From contig NZ_CP087715.1 of NCBI RefSeq assembly GCF_020991125.1, positions 3,339,001-3,403,000 of the forward strand: 64,000 nucleotides of DNA, read 5' to 3'. Position 1 is the first letter of the stretch. Each line of letters starts with the position of its first letter. Position numbers and translations under genes: made by a program. Origin of the DNA: Microbulbifer celer (GTDB lineage: Bacteria; Pseudomonadota; Gammaproteobacteria; Pseudomonadales; Cellvibrionaceae). Of this stretch, positions 27,907-35,679 are shown piece after piece. The notes beneath the pieces were generated by a model, which did no database searches, was not told the DNA's origin, and worked only from the letters and a program-made list of their open reading frames with translations.

Positions 27907-28296
27907 TTATGCGTTTTGCTGCAACCACGCCAAGGCTTCCGTCTTTTCCTCGAATACCCTCGCTTCACCGCCAATAAACCAACTGCCGATCTTGGCGGCA
28001 ACCTCCTGCCACTGCTTGTTGCCCACCATGGCCACCCTGTTGAAGTGGCGCCCGTGTTTCAAGCCAAGCTTGAGGTCATCCCAGGCGGCGCGGATCTCCC
28101 AACCATCCAGCTCACGCATATCAAACAAAACATCCACCTTGGGATGCTCCATGCCGGCAATGGCGGACTCCAGCATCGGCACCAGTGTTGCGTAGTCCTG
28201 ATGTTCCAGCTTGCCACGCGCATGTAGAGAAAGCAGGACCCGCTCGTCGCTGGTGCGCTCAATGCTGACAGAAAAACCGTGGTGATAGTCACTCAT
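27907..28296 (-). CDS. SpoIIAA-like STAS/SEC14 domain protein
   Basis: 129 residues from ATG 28296, which has GGGGTG upstream; the GTG at 28305 is less likely. It matches the SpoIIAA-like family: L-S-L-H-A-R-G-K-L-E-H-Q-D-Y-x-x-L-V-P-M-L-E, then V-D-V-L-F-D-M-R-E-L-D-G-W and W-D-D-L-K-L-G-L-K-H. Such small soluble proteins have a SEC14/STAS fold and are often stress-linked, with no firm biochemical role. It lies 100 bases from TerC on the same strand and could share a transcript. Confidence 0.85.
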   Translation of the reverse strand: MSDYHHGFSVSIERTSDERVLLSLHARGKLEHQDYATLVPMLESAIAGMEHPKVDVLFDMRELDGWEIRAAWDDLKLGLKHGRHFNRVAMVGNKQWQEVAAKIGSWFIGGEARVFEEKTEALAWLQQNA

Positions 28297-28478
28297 GCAG
28301 TTCACCCCACTTGACCTTAAATAATCAGGTATAGCGTCATGGAAGCGTCAGCACAAACCATCTCCAAGAGATCTGACCTGCAGGGCAGTGTAGATGCCAC
28401 CCGCACCTTCTCGATGTGCGGAATTTCCCGGTCGACTTAATACGAATGGGAGAATAGAAGAGTCCACAATACATACAT

Positions 28479-29577
28479 TTAGCGTGCGATATTGAAACTG
28501 ACTTTCATCTTGCGCCCGGGGGTATCTACCGCTTTGCCTTTCACAAACCGTGGAGCAAAACGCACGTTTTGCAGATAGTCTTCCGTAGCACGCCCGAATC
28601 CTATAGAGCCCTTGGTTTCCAGAATTTGAACATCCTTGGCAAAGCCCTCATCGCTGATGGTGAACTCAACAACGGCGTATCCCTCCCTGCCAGTATCCAG
28701 TGCGCTGCGAGGATACTCCGGCTTGCGGCGAAAAATGGGCTGTGGTTCCTGATCCATGTTGAACGGAACCGCCTCGCCAATTGCGCGGCACTGGGCTATC
28801 GATTTTTCCCGTTGACCAAGATGATCGTACACTTCTACCAGGAATGCGCGCGCGGCAAGTTCCAGCTGGGTATCCTTGTCTGAAGATGTATCAGCCAGGT
28901 CCAACGCTTCCGCCAGGTACATCTCAGCCTGACGATACTGCTTGCGCGAAAAAAAGTACTTGCCGAGATAAAAACCTGCCAGGAACCTTTCCAGTTCGTG
29001 CTCGGCCAGGTTACCGGTAAACGCAGAGTAGGACCGCTCCAGGTATTCCAGTGCAAAGCGGTCCCCCGCGTCATCCAACCCGATCTTGCCTCCCTCCTGT
29101 AGCAGGGATGCGTATAGATAGGAGTCTTTGCCGCGACTGTCTTCTACTATTTCCAATGCATCATCGACGAACCGTTTATAGCGACTGCGGGCGGAGTGAC
29201 CGACATGGGCCGCACGGGCCTGGGCGCGCAGCATCAGTGGATCAATCAGCTCCTCTGCGCCCTTCCCGTAACTGGCACAGTACAGGCGCAGTGCACCACT
29301 CAACACCCGTTCTGCTTCTTCATATCGCTTCGACTTCACCAGTGCCGCGCCGTAATTCAGCGTTGCCGCGGCGCGATTCTTGCTTTCTTCTGGCAGGTTT
29401 TCACTGGCAAAGCTATATACTGCCTCGGCCGCGTCAGCGATCTGGCTGACATTCCCCCCCCTCTACTGCACGCTGATAGTCGGCAAACAGGTCGCCGAGC
29501 CCGCTTCCCTGTGCAGTGCTGCTCAGCACCGCAGATAGTGCAACGGCTGTCAGCCAGGCAGATTTTATTATGGGCAT
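28479..29577 (-). pseudogene. TPR/TonB C-terminal domain protein, frameshifted at a poly-G tract
   Basis: Two reading frames join into one sensible protein of about 365 residues. From ATG 29577 (ribosome site GGGAG) a signal peptide is followed by G-D-L-F-A-D-Y-Q-R-A-V-E-G-G; eight Gs on the coding strand (29454-29461) then throw it out of frame. Reading with seven Gs restores N-V-S-Q-I-A-D-A-A-E, a series of tetratricopeptide-like helices, and a C-terminal TonB-type domain with P-E-Y-P-R-S-A-L-D-T-G-R-E-G-Y-A-V-V-E-F-T-I. The downstream frame alone (28479-29339) has no ribosome site. It may be a dead gene, a sequencing slip, or a phase-variable locus switched by slippage. Confidence 0.75.
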
Positions 29578-29691
29578 TTTGGGTACTCCCTTTACTACGC
29601 CGAGACTTCTTATAAAGGTATCCAGTTCTTCTATCGGATTCTCTCACATCAAACACGCATCGCAAGCAGCCCCTCAACATATAACAAGGGC

Positions 29692-29717
29692 AAAAAAAGG
29701 GCCGCAAATGCGGCCCT
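29692..29717 (-). terminator. Intrinsic terminator of the aldehyde dehydrogenase gene
   Basis: On the minus strand AGGGCCGCA pairs with TGCGGCCCT and is followed by seven Ts. It lies 30 bases beyond the dehydrogenase stop. Confidence 0.9.
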
Positions 29718-29745
29718 GACAGAGTCATTCAGAATACATGGTCAT

Positions 29746-31266
29746 TCAGCTGATATCGATCCAGGTAGATTTCAGCTCGCAGTATTTATCCAGTGCATGC
29801 AGTGACTTGTCACGGCCGTTGCCGGACTGCTTGAAGCCGCCGAACGGCACAGTGATGTCACCGCCAAAGTAGTTGTTGATCCACACGGAACCGGCGCGAA
29901 TATCCCGTGCCATGCGGTGTGCGCGGCTGATGTCTTTGGTCCATACCCCGGAGGCGAGGCCGTAGATGGAGTCGTTGGCGATGGCGAGCGCTTCTTCCTC
30001 GGTCTCGAATTCGATCACGGACAGTACCGGGCCGAAGATTTCCTCGCGGGCAATCTTCATATCACCGTTCACCCCCTTGAAGATGGTGGGCTCAAAATAG
30101 TGACCACCTTCCACCGGCGCCGCCGGCTTGCCGCCGCACACCAGTTGCGCACCCTGTTCCAGGCCCTTGGCTACATAGAACTCCACGGTATCGAACTGGC
30201 TCTGATCGATCAGAGCGCCCATCACGGTGTTCGGATCCTGCGGGTGGCCGGGCTTGAAGCGCTCGGAGGCCTTCTTCACCTTCTCGATAAAGCTATCGGC
30301 AATGCCCTTCTCCACCAGCAGGCGGGTACCAGCCGTGCAGGTCTCGCCCTGATTGAAAAATACCGCCAGCGCTGCGGCTTCCGCTGCCTTGTCCAGGTCC
30401 GCATCGGCAAACACGATGTTGGGGCTCTTGCCACCCAGCTCGAGGAAGGTGCGTTTGAGGTTGGACTGGCCGGAGTACTCGGTAAGGGTCTTGCCTACTT
30501 CGGTGGAGCCGGTAAAAGTCAGGCCGTCGATATCCATATGCAGACCCAGGGCCTTGCCCAGGGTGCTGCCGGGGCCGGGCAAGACGTTCAACACGCCGTC
30601 CGGCACGCCCGCTTCTTTTGCCAGGCCGGCGAGCTTGAGCGCGGTAAGCGGGGTATTGGAGGCAGGCTTCAGGATCACGCTGTTACCGGTAGCCAGCGCC
30701 GGGCCCAGCTTCCACGCGGTGGTAGAGAGCGGGAAGTTCCACGGCACGATGGCCGCTACCACCCCCAGGGGCATCCGGGTAATCAGACCGATCTCGGTGG
30801 GGCCGGTGGGCGCGATCTCGTCGTAGATCTTGTCAATGGCCTCGGCGGTCCAGCGGATGGTGGTGACGGCACCGGGCACATCCACATTCATGGTGTCGCT
30901 GATGGGCTTACCCGCGTCGAGGCTTTCCAGCAGGGCGATCTCGTCGCGGTTCTCTTCGATCAGCTCGGCAAAGCGCACCAGGATCTTCTTGCGGTCCATC
31001 GGCGGCATGTGAGACCAGACACCGGATTCGAAGGTGTCACGGGCAATCTTCACCACGCGCTCGGCATCTTCCGGCCCGCAGTTGGCAACCTGCGCCAGCT
31101 CGCGGCCATCGGCGGGGCTGGTAGTGGGGCGGGTCTTGCCGGACAGGGCATCGACATACTCACCATTGATAAAGGCGCGGCCCTCAATGGTCAGTTCGTC
31201 GGCCATGGCCAACCATTCCTGAAGGGTTTGCGGGGTCGGCTTCGTGGATGTCCGGCTGTCGGTCAT
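29746..31266 (-). CDS. NAD(P)-dependent aldehyde dehydrogenase, PuuC-like
   Basis: 506 residues of the aldehyde dehydrogenase superfamily, with P-W-N-F-P-L-S-T-T-A-W-K, F-T-G-S-T-E-V-G-K, E-L-G-G-K-S-P and catalytic cysteine 310 in N-Q-G-E-T-C-T-A-G. The pattern is closest to gamma-glutamyl-gamma-aminobutyraldehyde dehydrogenases (putrescine route), which oxidise amine-derived aldehydes. ATG 31266 has GAGGTG upstream and is preferred over the TTG-like extension to 31287. No puuA/puuD neighbour is present, so the true substrate may be another aminoaldehyde. Two palindromes lie just upstream. Confidence 0.9.
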   Translation of the reverse strand: MTDSRTSTKPTPQTLQEWLAMADELTIEGRAFINGEYVDALSGKTRPTTSPADGRELAQVANCGPEDAERVVKIARDTFESGVWSHMPPMDRKKILVRFAELIEENRDEIALLESLDAGKPISDTMNVDVPGAVTTIRWTAEAIDKIYDEIAPTGPTEIGLITRMPLGVVAAIVPWNFPLSTTAWKLGPALATGNSVILKPASNTPLTALKLAGLAKEAGVPDGVLNVLPGPGSTLGKALGLHMDIDGLTFTGSTEVGKTLTEYSGQSNLKRTFLELGGKSPNIVFADADLDKAAEAAALAVFFNQGETCTAGTRLLVEKGIADSFIEKVKKASERFKPGHPQDPNTVMGALIDQSQFDTVEFYVAKGLEQGAQLVCGGKPAAPVEGGHYFEPTIFKGVNGDMKIAREEIFGPVLSVIEFETEEEALAIANDSIYGLASGVWTKDISRAHRMARDIRAGSVWINNYFGGDITVPFGGFKQSGNGRDKSLHALDKYCELKSTWIDIS

Positions 31267-31311
31267 GGCGCACCTCGTATTGGTCAAAATTCTGATTGTC
31301 AGGAGATAAAG

Positions 31312-31350
31312 CTGAATGATTATTCAGTTTATATCGAAAATGTGATCACA
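31312..31350. promoter_or_regulatory. Two palindromes upstream of the aldehyde dehydrogenase
   Basis: CTGAATGATTATTCAG (31312-31327; 6-bp arms) and TGTGATCACA (31341-31350; perfect) lie 46-84 bases before the dehydrogenase ATG. The second resembles a CRP or GntR/FadR half-site core. They are good operator candidates, but the cognate proteins are not identified. Confidence 0.5.
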
Positions 31351-31434
31351 AATCAAAGCCTACTTGCTTTCACGGCGGGGAATCAATCGCCCAAAGACAT
31401 CGGGGCCTGCTTCAGCCTCCCACCTCAGCATGCC

Positions 31435-31959
31435 TCAGACCGCCTCGAAGGTGCCGGTTTCCAGGTTTTTGCGTGCACCGGGAATCCTGAACACCCGGTT
31501 GTGGAAGGCGATGTAAAAGCCGGGTTCCATCAAGCGCGCAGTTAACAGGGCCTCGGTGACATTTTGACGGGCGTCGGAATCGATAAAACCCATGGGCTTC
31601 ATCGCGCCGGTGAACACGACGGGTACCTTGGGTGTGCCCATCTGTTGATAGCAGTACTCGGCGGTAACCGCCATGGTGTCGGTGCCGTGCAGGATGACAA
31701 TCGGATCACCGGCTTCTGCGGTGGCGGCGATGGCGCTGCAGACCTGCATGCGATCGCTGTCGTCCATCTCCAGCGAATCCTTGTTGAGCACGCTTTCCAG
31801 CTCGAGGTGGGTATACGGCAGGCGCAGGCTGGCAATCAGGCCGTCGCGGATGATGGAGGCGCGATTTTTGAGTGTGCCCTCGGATTCGCAGTAGCTCTTT
31901 TCGATGGTGCCACCGGTGGTGAGGATGCGGATGGTGGTTTTAGGGTTGAGATCTGTCAT
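31435..31959 (-). CDS. Single-domain asparaginase family protein
   Basis: 174 residues. It has the first asparaginase motif T-T-G-G-T-I near residue 15 (nucleophile threonine) and the second, H-G-T-D-T-M-A-V-T-A, near 90, both catalytic. Bacterial type I/II asparaginases have about 330 residues in two domains; this one ends shortly after the first domain with its own stop codon and an orderly end, so it looks like the short family rather than a truncation. ATG 31959 (GGGAA upstream) is preferred over GTG 31971. Asparagine hydrolysis is plausible but the missing C-terminal domain makes the activity uncertain. Confidence 0.85.
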   Translation of the reverse strand: MTDLNPKTTIRILTTGGTIEKSYCESEGTLKNRASIIRDGLIASLRLPYTHLELESVLNKDSLEMDDSDRMQVCSAIAATAEAGDPIVILHGTDTMAVTAEYCYQQMGTPKVPVVFTGAMKPMGFIDSDARQNVTEALLTARLMEPGFYIAFHNRVFRIPGARKNLETGTFEAV

Positions 31960-32181
31960 CGTTTTTCCCACTAAATGAGTACAAATATGCGCATCTTAGA
32001 GGGGGTTTTGGAATGGGACAATCTTAGCTTCCGTTTGCCGTCACCACACCATTCCTCCGCAGACGCACGCACCCAAACAGCAGTGCCCATCGGGCCGCAC
32101 TGGAGGCACTCCCGAAGCCTAATTATAATCCTGCCCCGCAAGTCCCCGCCCCCGGGATTCGCAGCTCACACAAGGAATGTC

Positions 32182-32814
32182 ATGCCACCCACACACCGCC
32201 TCTCCCTTTCCCGGCAAAAAGCCGCCTATATCGCGCTACGCAATACACTGGAAGGTTATTACCCGCTCAGCGACGCAACCTGGAGCGCCTACCGCAGCAT
32301 CTGTACCTGGCGCCAGATCAGCAAAGGCGCGGTGCTGTATCCCGCCGGGGAGGTACCGCACGCTTTTGCCTACGTCTATCAGGGTCTATTCCGGGTCTAT
32401 GTGCTGGATGACAAGGGCGCCGAGTACAACAAAAACTTCTTTGCCGAAGGCCGCTTTCCCGGCTCCATGACCGCACTGCTGCGGCGGGAGCCTTCGCGCT
32501 TCACCATCGAGGCTCTGGAGGACGCCGCCATCATCGAGATCGACCACGCCGGATACCGTCGTTTACTGGAGATGCACGACGACCTGAAGAACTTCCACAT
32601 CCACTATCTCGAACGGCACTGGCTGATGGACAAGGAGCCGCGGGAAGTGGCACTGGTTCAGGATGAGGCCAGTGTCCGCTATCGGCGCTTCCTGGAGGAC
32701 TTCCCCCGCCTGGCCCAGCGCCTGCCTCAATACCATATCGCCTCCCACCTCGGAATTACCCCCACCCAGCTCAGCCGGATCCGGAAAAACCTGCCGATCG
32801 ATCAACCTATGTAA
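32182..32814 (+). CDS. Crp/Fnr family transcriptional regulator
   Basis: 210 residues from ATG 32182 (AAGGAA site); a long upstream extension to 31975 has no ribosome site. A cyclic-nucleotide-binding-type beta roll covers about residues 25-125 (W-R-Q-I-S-K-G-A-V-L-Y-P-A-G-E, F-R-V-Y-V-L-D-D-K-G, F-P-G-S-M-T-A-L), then a dimer helix, and a C-terminal H-I-A-S-H-L-G-I-T-P-T-Q-L-S-R-I-R helix-turn-helix. It lacks the cysteine cluster of Fnr, so it does not carry an oxygen-sensing FeS cluster. It heads a co-directional run with nitroreductase, DMT and GNAT genes and may control them. Confidence 0.9.
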   Translation: MPPTHRLSLSRQKAAYIALRNTLEGYYPLSDATWSAYRSICTWRQISKGAVLYPAGEVPHAFAYVYQGLFRVYVLDDKGAEYNKNFFAEGRFPGSMTALLRREPSRFTIEALEDAAIIEIDHAGYRRLLEMHDDLKNFHIHYLERHWLMDKEPREVALVQDEASVRYRRFLEDFPRLAQRLPQYHIASHLGITPTQLSRIRKNLPIDQPM

Positions 32815-32902
32815 ATGCCCCACCCCTGCTGCCCGCATAGACTGCACTGCGACTCGGGATGCGACTGACTTCCCGTGCAATGGCCAGATTCAGGAGAGAG
32901 CG

Positions 32903-33595
32903 ATGCAGAAGTTATCCGCGCAGCCAGCAACACAGTCAACATTGTCCAGACAGCCGTTTTTGTCCGCATTACCGATCTTGTCCGCGTTGCAATGGCGCTA
33001 CGCGGTACACCGATTCAGCGACGAGCAACTGCCAGCGAACGACGTAGAAGCCCTTATTGAAGCCACCCGGCTCAGTGCCTCGGCCTACGGCTTACAGCCG
33101 TACCGCGTGCTCCAGGTCGACACCCGCGAGATCCGCGAGCGCCTGCTCCCCCACGCGAAGGGGCAGGACAAGATTGTGTACTGCTCACACCTGCTGGTCT
33201 TGGCCGCGGAGACCGAGCCAGGCGACCACACGGTAGCGCGCTATATGTCACTGCTGGCGGCGGCCCGCGCCCTCACGTCAGACGTGCGCACCGGTATCAC
33301 GCGACATATGCAATCCGTGCTCGCGGGTATGACACCTGCGGAGCGGGCGCACTGGGCGCGGGAACAGGTATTCATCGCCCTGGGAACCCTGCTGGCCGCG
33401 GCGGCGGGTATGCATATCGACAGCTGTCCAATGACCGGGTTCGACGCGGCAGGGGTCGATCAGGTTCTGGGATTGAACGCGCAGGGGCTGAGCGCAACCG
33501 CCCTGTGCGCACTGGGACGCCGCCACCCCGAGGATGACACCGCATTACACGCCAAGGTGCGCCTGCCGACAGACGCATTTGTGCAGGTGGTGTGA
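32903..33595 (+). CDS. Nitroreductase family NAD(P)H oxidoreductase
   Basis: 230 residues, ATG 32903 with AGGAG upstream. The N-terminal W-R-Y-A-V-H-R-F-S-D motif and R-L-S-A-S-A-Y-G-L-Q-P-Y-R-V near residue 65 are the flavin-binding entry of the NfsB/oxygen-insensitive family, which reduces nitroaromatics and quinones with FMN. It begins 88 bases after the Crp-like gene and its stop directly abuts the next start, so it forms an operon with the following transporter-like gene. The natural substrate is unknown. Confidence 0.9.
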   Translation: MQKLSAQPATQSTLSRQPFLSALPILSALQWRYAVHRFSDEQLPANDVEALIEATRLSASAYGLQPYRVLQVDTREIRERLLPHAKGQDKIVYCSHLLVLAAETEPGDHTVARYMSLLAAARALTSDVRTGITRHMQSVLAGMTPAERAHWAREQVFIALGTLLAAAAGMHIDSCPMTGFDAAGVDQVLGLNAQGLSATALCALGRRHPEDDTALHAKVRLPTDAFVQVV

Positions 33596-34036
33596 ATGCT
33601 TACCTGGGCGACGCTGGCCCTGATCGCGGGGGCTGCCATTGCGCTACAAGCCAGTATCAATGCCCAGCTCGGGGTACAGCTACGCAGCGCCCTGCTCGGC
33701 ACCGCCGTCGCGTTCGCGGTCAGCTGGGCGGTATCGGCCCTCGCCATTGTGGTCTCGGTGCGTCAGTACCCCAACCTTGCCACCATCCAGGCCGTGCCCT
33801 GGTATCTGTGGCTGGGAGGCCTGTTCAGTGCCTTTGGGGTAGGGCTATTTTATTTCCTGATTCCCCGCATGGGGGTTGGCAGCATGATGTCTTTCGCACT
33901 GAGCGGCCAGATACTGGTTGCCGTGATTTGCAGCCACTTCGGCTGGTTCGACCTGCCCGTCAAGCCCATCTCCGTGGTACGAGGCCTGGGGATTGCCGCG
34001 CTGCTGGCAGGTATTGCGTTGATTAACTGGGAGTGA
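33596..34036 (+). CDS. DMT family transporter, YdcZ-like (DUF606)
   Basis: 146 residues with four to five membrane helices. It begins immediately after the stop of the nitroreductase gene. The W-A-T-L-A-L-I-A-G-A-A-I-A-L-Q-A-S-I-N-A-Q-L-G start and G-L-F-S-A-F-G-V-G-L-F-Y-F-L-I-P-R-M-G motif fit half-size drug/metabolite transporter proteins of the DUF606 type, which probably dimerise. The substrate is unknown. It overlaps the next gene by four bases, consistent with coupled translation. Confidence 0.87.
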   Translation: MLTWATLALIAGAAIALQASINAQLGVQLRSALLGTAVAFAVSWAVSALAIVVSVRQYPNLATIQAVPWYLWLGGLFSAFGVGLFYFLIPRMGVGSMMSFALSGQILVAVICSHFGWFDLPVKPISVVRGLGIAALLAGIALINWE

Positions 34037-34812
34037 CCGTGAACAAAGATAAGTACTGGGCGAAAGCCAATATCCACAACCTCACCGCACTGTGGCGCGC
34101 CGCAGGCGCCGCACCTTTAGAACACGTAGAACACGTAGAACACGTAGAACACGTAGAACACGGCACAGAATCGGCAACGCTCTACGGTAGCAGTCGCTGG
34201 CCATTCCGACACTGGTTTGAGACTGACACACCCCTGCCCGACAACCGCGAGCTGCGCTCTATCCTGGGCGACCTGCCAGCAACGGCAATGGTGCCGGTGT
34301 GGGGTGAGAACCGTGATCTGCAGGCAGCCTTGAGCGCTACGGGTTTCGAGCGTTGCCTGAATCAGCAGGCCATGTACCTGACACTGGCTGACTGGCGCCC
34401 GACCTCCAACAACCCAGCGCTGCAACTGCGCCCGGTGCAGTTCGCCGGGGAAGTGCAGACCTGGGTGACCGTGTGCAGTGAAGCCTTCGGCTACCGCATC
34501 GATACGGCGGTAATTGCCGGGCTGGCCGCTCACCAAGATACCCGCCTATGGCTGGCTGAAATCGACGGGGTGGCGGTGGCGACGGCTCTGCTTTTCCGTA
34601 CTGGCGAGGTGACTGGCGTCCATCAGGTGGGCGTCCCCGAGCGCTTCCGCGGGCGGGGCATCGCGCGCGAGCTCATGCAGGCGCTGTTAGCGCGCTGCCA
34701 GCAATCCGGCGCGGGCCGGGTAACCCTGCAGGCGTCAGAAATGGGCGAGGGGCTATATCGGCAACTGGGGTTTACACCGCAGTTCCCGATATTCAGTTAT
34801 CGTCGCCCTTGA
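34033..34812 (+). CDS. GNAT family N-acetyltransferase with in-frame tandem repeat
   Basis: 259 residues from a GTG overlapping the previous stop; a second GTG at 34039 is possible. The C-terminal half has the acetyl-CoA motif V-P-E-R-F-R-G-R-G-I-A-R-E-L, and V-T-L-Q-A-S-E-M-G-E-G-L-Y-R-Q-L-G-F. The N-terminal half is a divergent second acetyltransferase-like fold. Near the start a run of E-H-V triplets is encoded by four copies of the 9-base unit GAACACGTA. Fourth member of the Crp/nitroreductase/DMT run; acceptor unknown. Confidence 0.87.
   Translation: MTVNKDKYWAKANIHNLTALWRAAGAAPLEHVEHVEHVEHVEHGTESATLYGSSRWPFRHWFETDTPLPDNRELRSILGDLPATAMVPVWGENRDLQAALSATGFERCLNQQAMYLTLADWRPTSNNPALQLRPVQFAGEVQTWVTVCSEAFGYRIDTAVIAGLAAHQDTRLWLAEIDGVAVATALLFRTGEVTGVHQVGVPERFRGRGIARELMQALLARCQQSGAGRVTLQASEMGEGLYRQLGFTPQFPIFSYRRP
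34120..34162 (+). repeat. Tandem repeat of a 9-base unit
   Basis: GAACACGTA occurs four times in succession from 34120, followed by a fifth incomplete copy (GAACACG). The unit encodes Glu-His-Val, so changes in copy number keep the reading frame and would only lengthen a histidine-rich loop. Confidence 0.95.
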
Positions 34813-34846
34813 AGGGAGGGCCTGGTGGGCCAACGCGTTCCCTCTT

Positions 34847-35509
34847 TCAAACTACCGAGGTTTCCACCCGCAACCAGTCTTCCTCCAGCTCCATCGCCAC
34901 CTTGTCCCCCACCGACAATTCACCCACCCCGGCCGGCGTGCCGGTGAGCACCACATCCCCCGGCAACAGGGTGAAATGACTGCTGATATAAGCCACCAGA
35001 TCCAGCACCGGCGTCAGCATATGACTGGACTTGCCCCGCTGGCGGATCTCGCCGTTCAGCCACAGGGTATAGGTCAGGTTGTCCCAGTCCGGTGCCCAGT
35101 CCAGCTTCACGAATGGAGACAGCGGGCAGGCACCGTCGAACCCCTTGGCCTTCTCCCACGGCTGACCCTGCTGTTTCAGCGCCTTCTGTAAGTCCCGCAG
35201 GGTCAGATCCAGTGCCAGGCCGAGCCCCGCCACCGCCTGCGGTACCTCTGTGCCGTTGGCATCCGTCAACGGTTCACCGATCAGCAGCGCCAGCTCGCCC
35301 TCAAAGTGGCAGCTGCCCCGCCCCCGCGGCAGGTGGATCGGTTCCGCCATGGATACCGCCGCCGTCGCCGGCTTGATAAACAGCAGCGGCTCCTCCGGAA
35401 CGGGGTTGTCGAGTTCCGCTGCGTGGGCCGCGTAGTTACGTCCGACGCAGACTATCTTGCCCAGGGGCAAGTTGACGGACGAATCACAGGTAAACTGATG
35501 CTTATACAT
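34847..35509 (-). CDS. Fumarylacetoacetate hydrolase family protein
   Basis: 220 residues. The fold signature is clear: I-V-C-V-G-R-N-Y-A-A-H-A-A-E-L, then P-L-L-F-I-K-P, H-F-E-G-E-L-A-L-L-I-G, the D-L-T-L-R-D-L-Q motif, and D-V-V-L-T-G-T-P-A-G-V-G. The acidic residues that bind a divalent metal are present. Length matches the short YcgM/FAHD1 type, which act as acylpyruvate hydrolases or oxaloacetate decarboxylases. It is convergent with the GNAT gene and divergent from serA. ATG 35509 was taken; the TTG two codons upstream is less likely. Confidence 0.9.
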   Translation of the reverse strand: MYKHQFTCDSSVNLPLGKIVCVGRNYAAHAAELDNPVPEEPLLFIKPATAAVSMAEPIHLPRGRGSCHFEGELALLIGEPLTDANGTEVPQAVAGLGLALDLTLRDLQKALKQQGQPWEKAKGFDGACPLSPFVKLDWAPDWDNLTYTLWLNGEIRQRGKSSHMLTPVLDLVAYISSHFTLLPGDVVLTGTPAGVGELSVGDKVAMELEEDWLRVETSVV

Positions 35510-35679
35510 AACCAAATTCGATAGCTAGGATAGATATTGCGTATAAAGCTTTGTAAAGCCCTTGTGGTATGATGCCGCCCTCGCCGGTTCCCGGCGATCT
35601 CCAATTGATTTCGCCCTTTTTCGCTAATCAGCCGCGATGCCACACCAGTTTGTCATCGCGCACGGCCAAGAGATCCGAT

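Noticed and set aside
29357..29728. Minus-strand open frame of 123 codons over the TonB/TPR gene start
   Set aside because: It reads the third frame, has no ribosome site, and runs through the terminator; the joined-frame TonB/TPR reading is far better supported.
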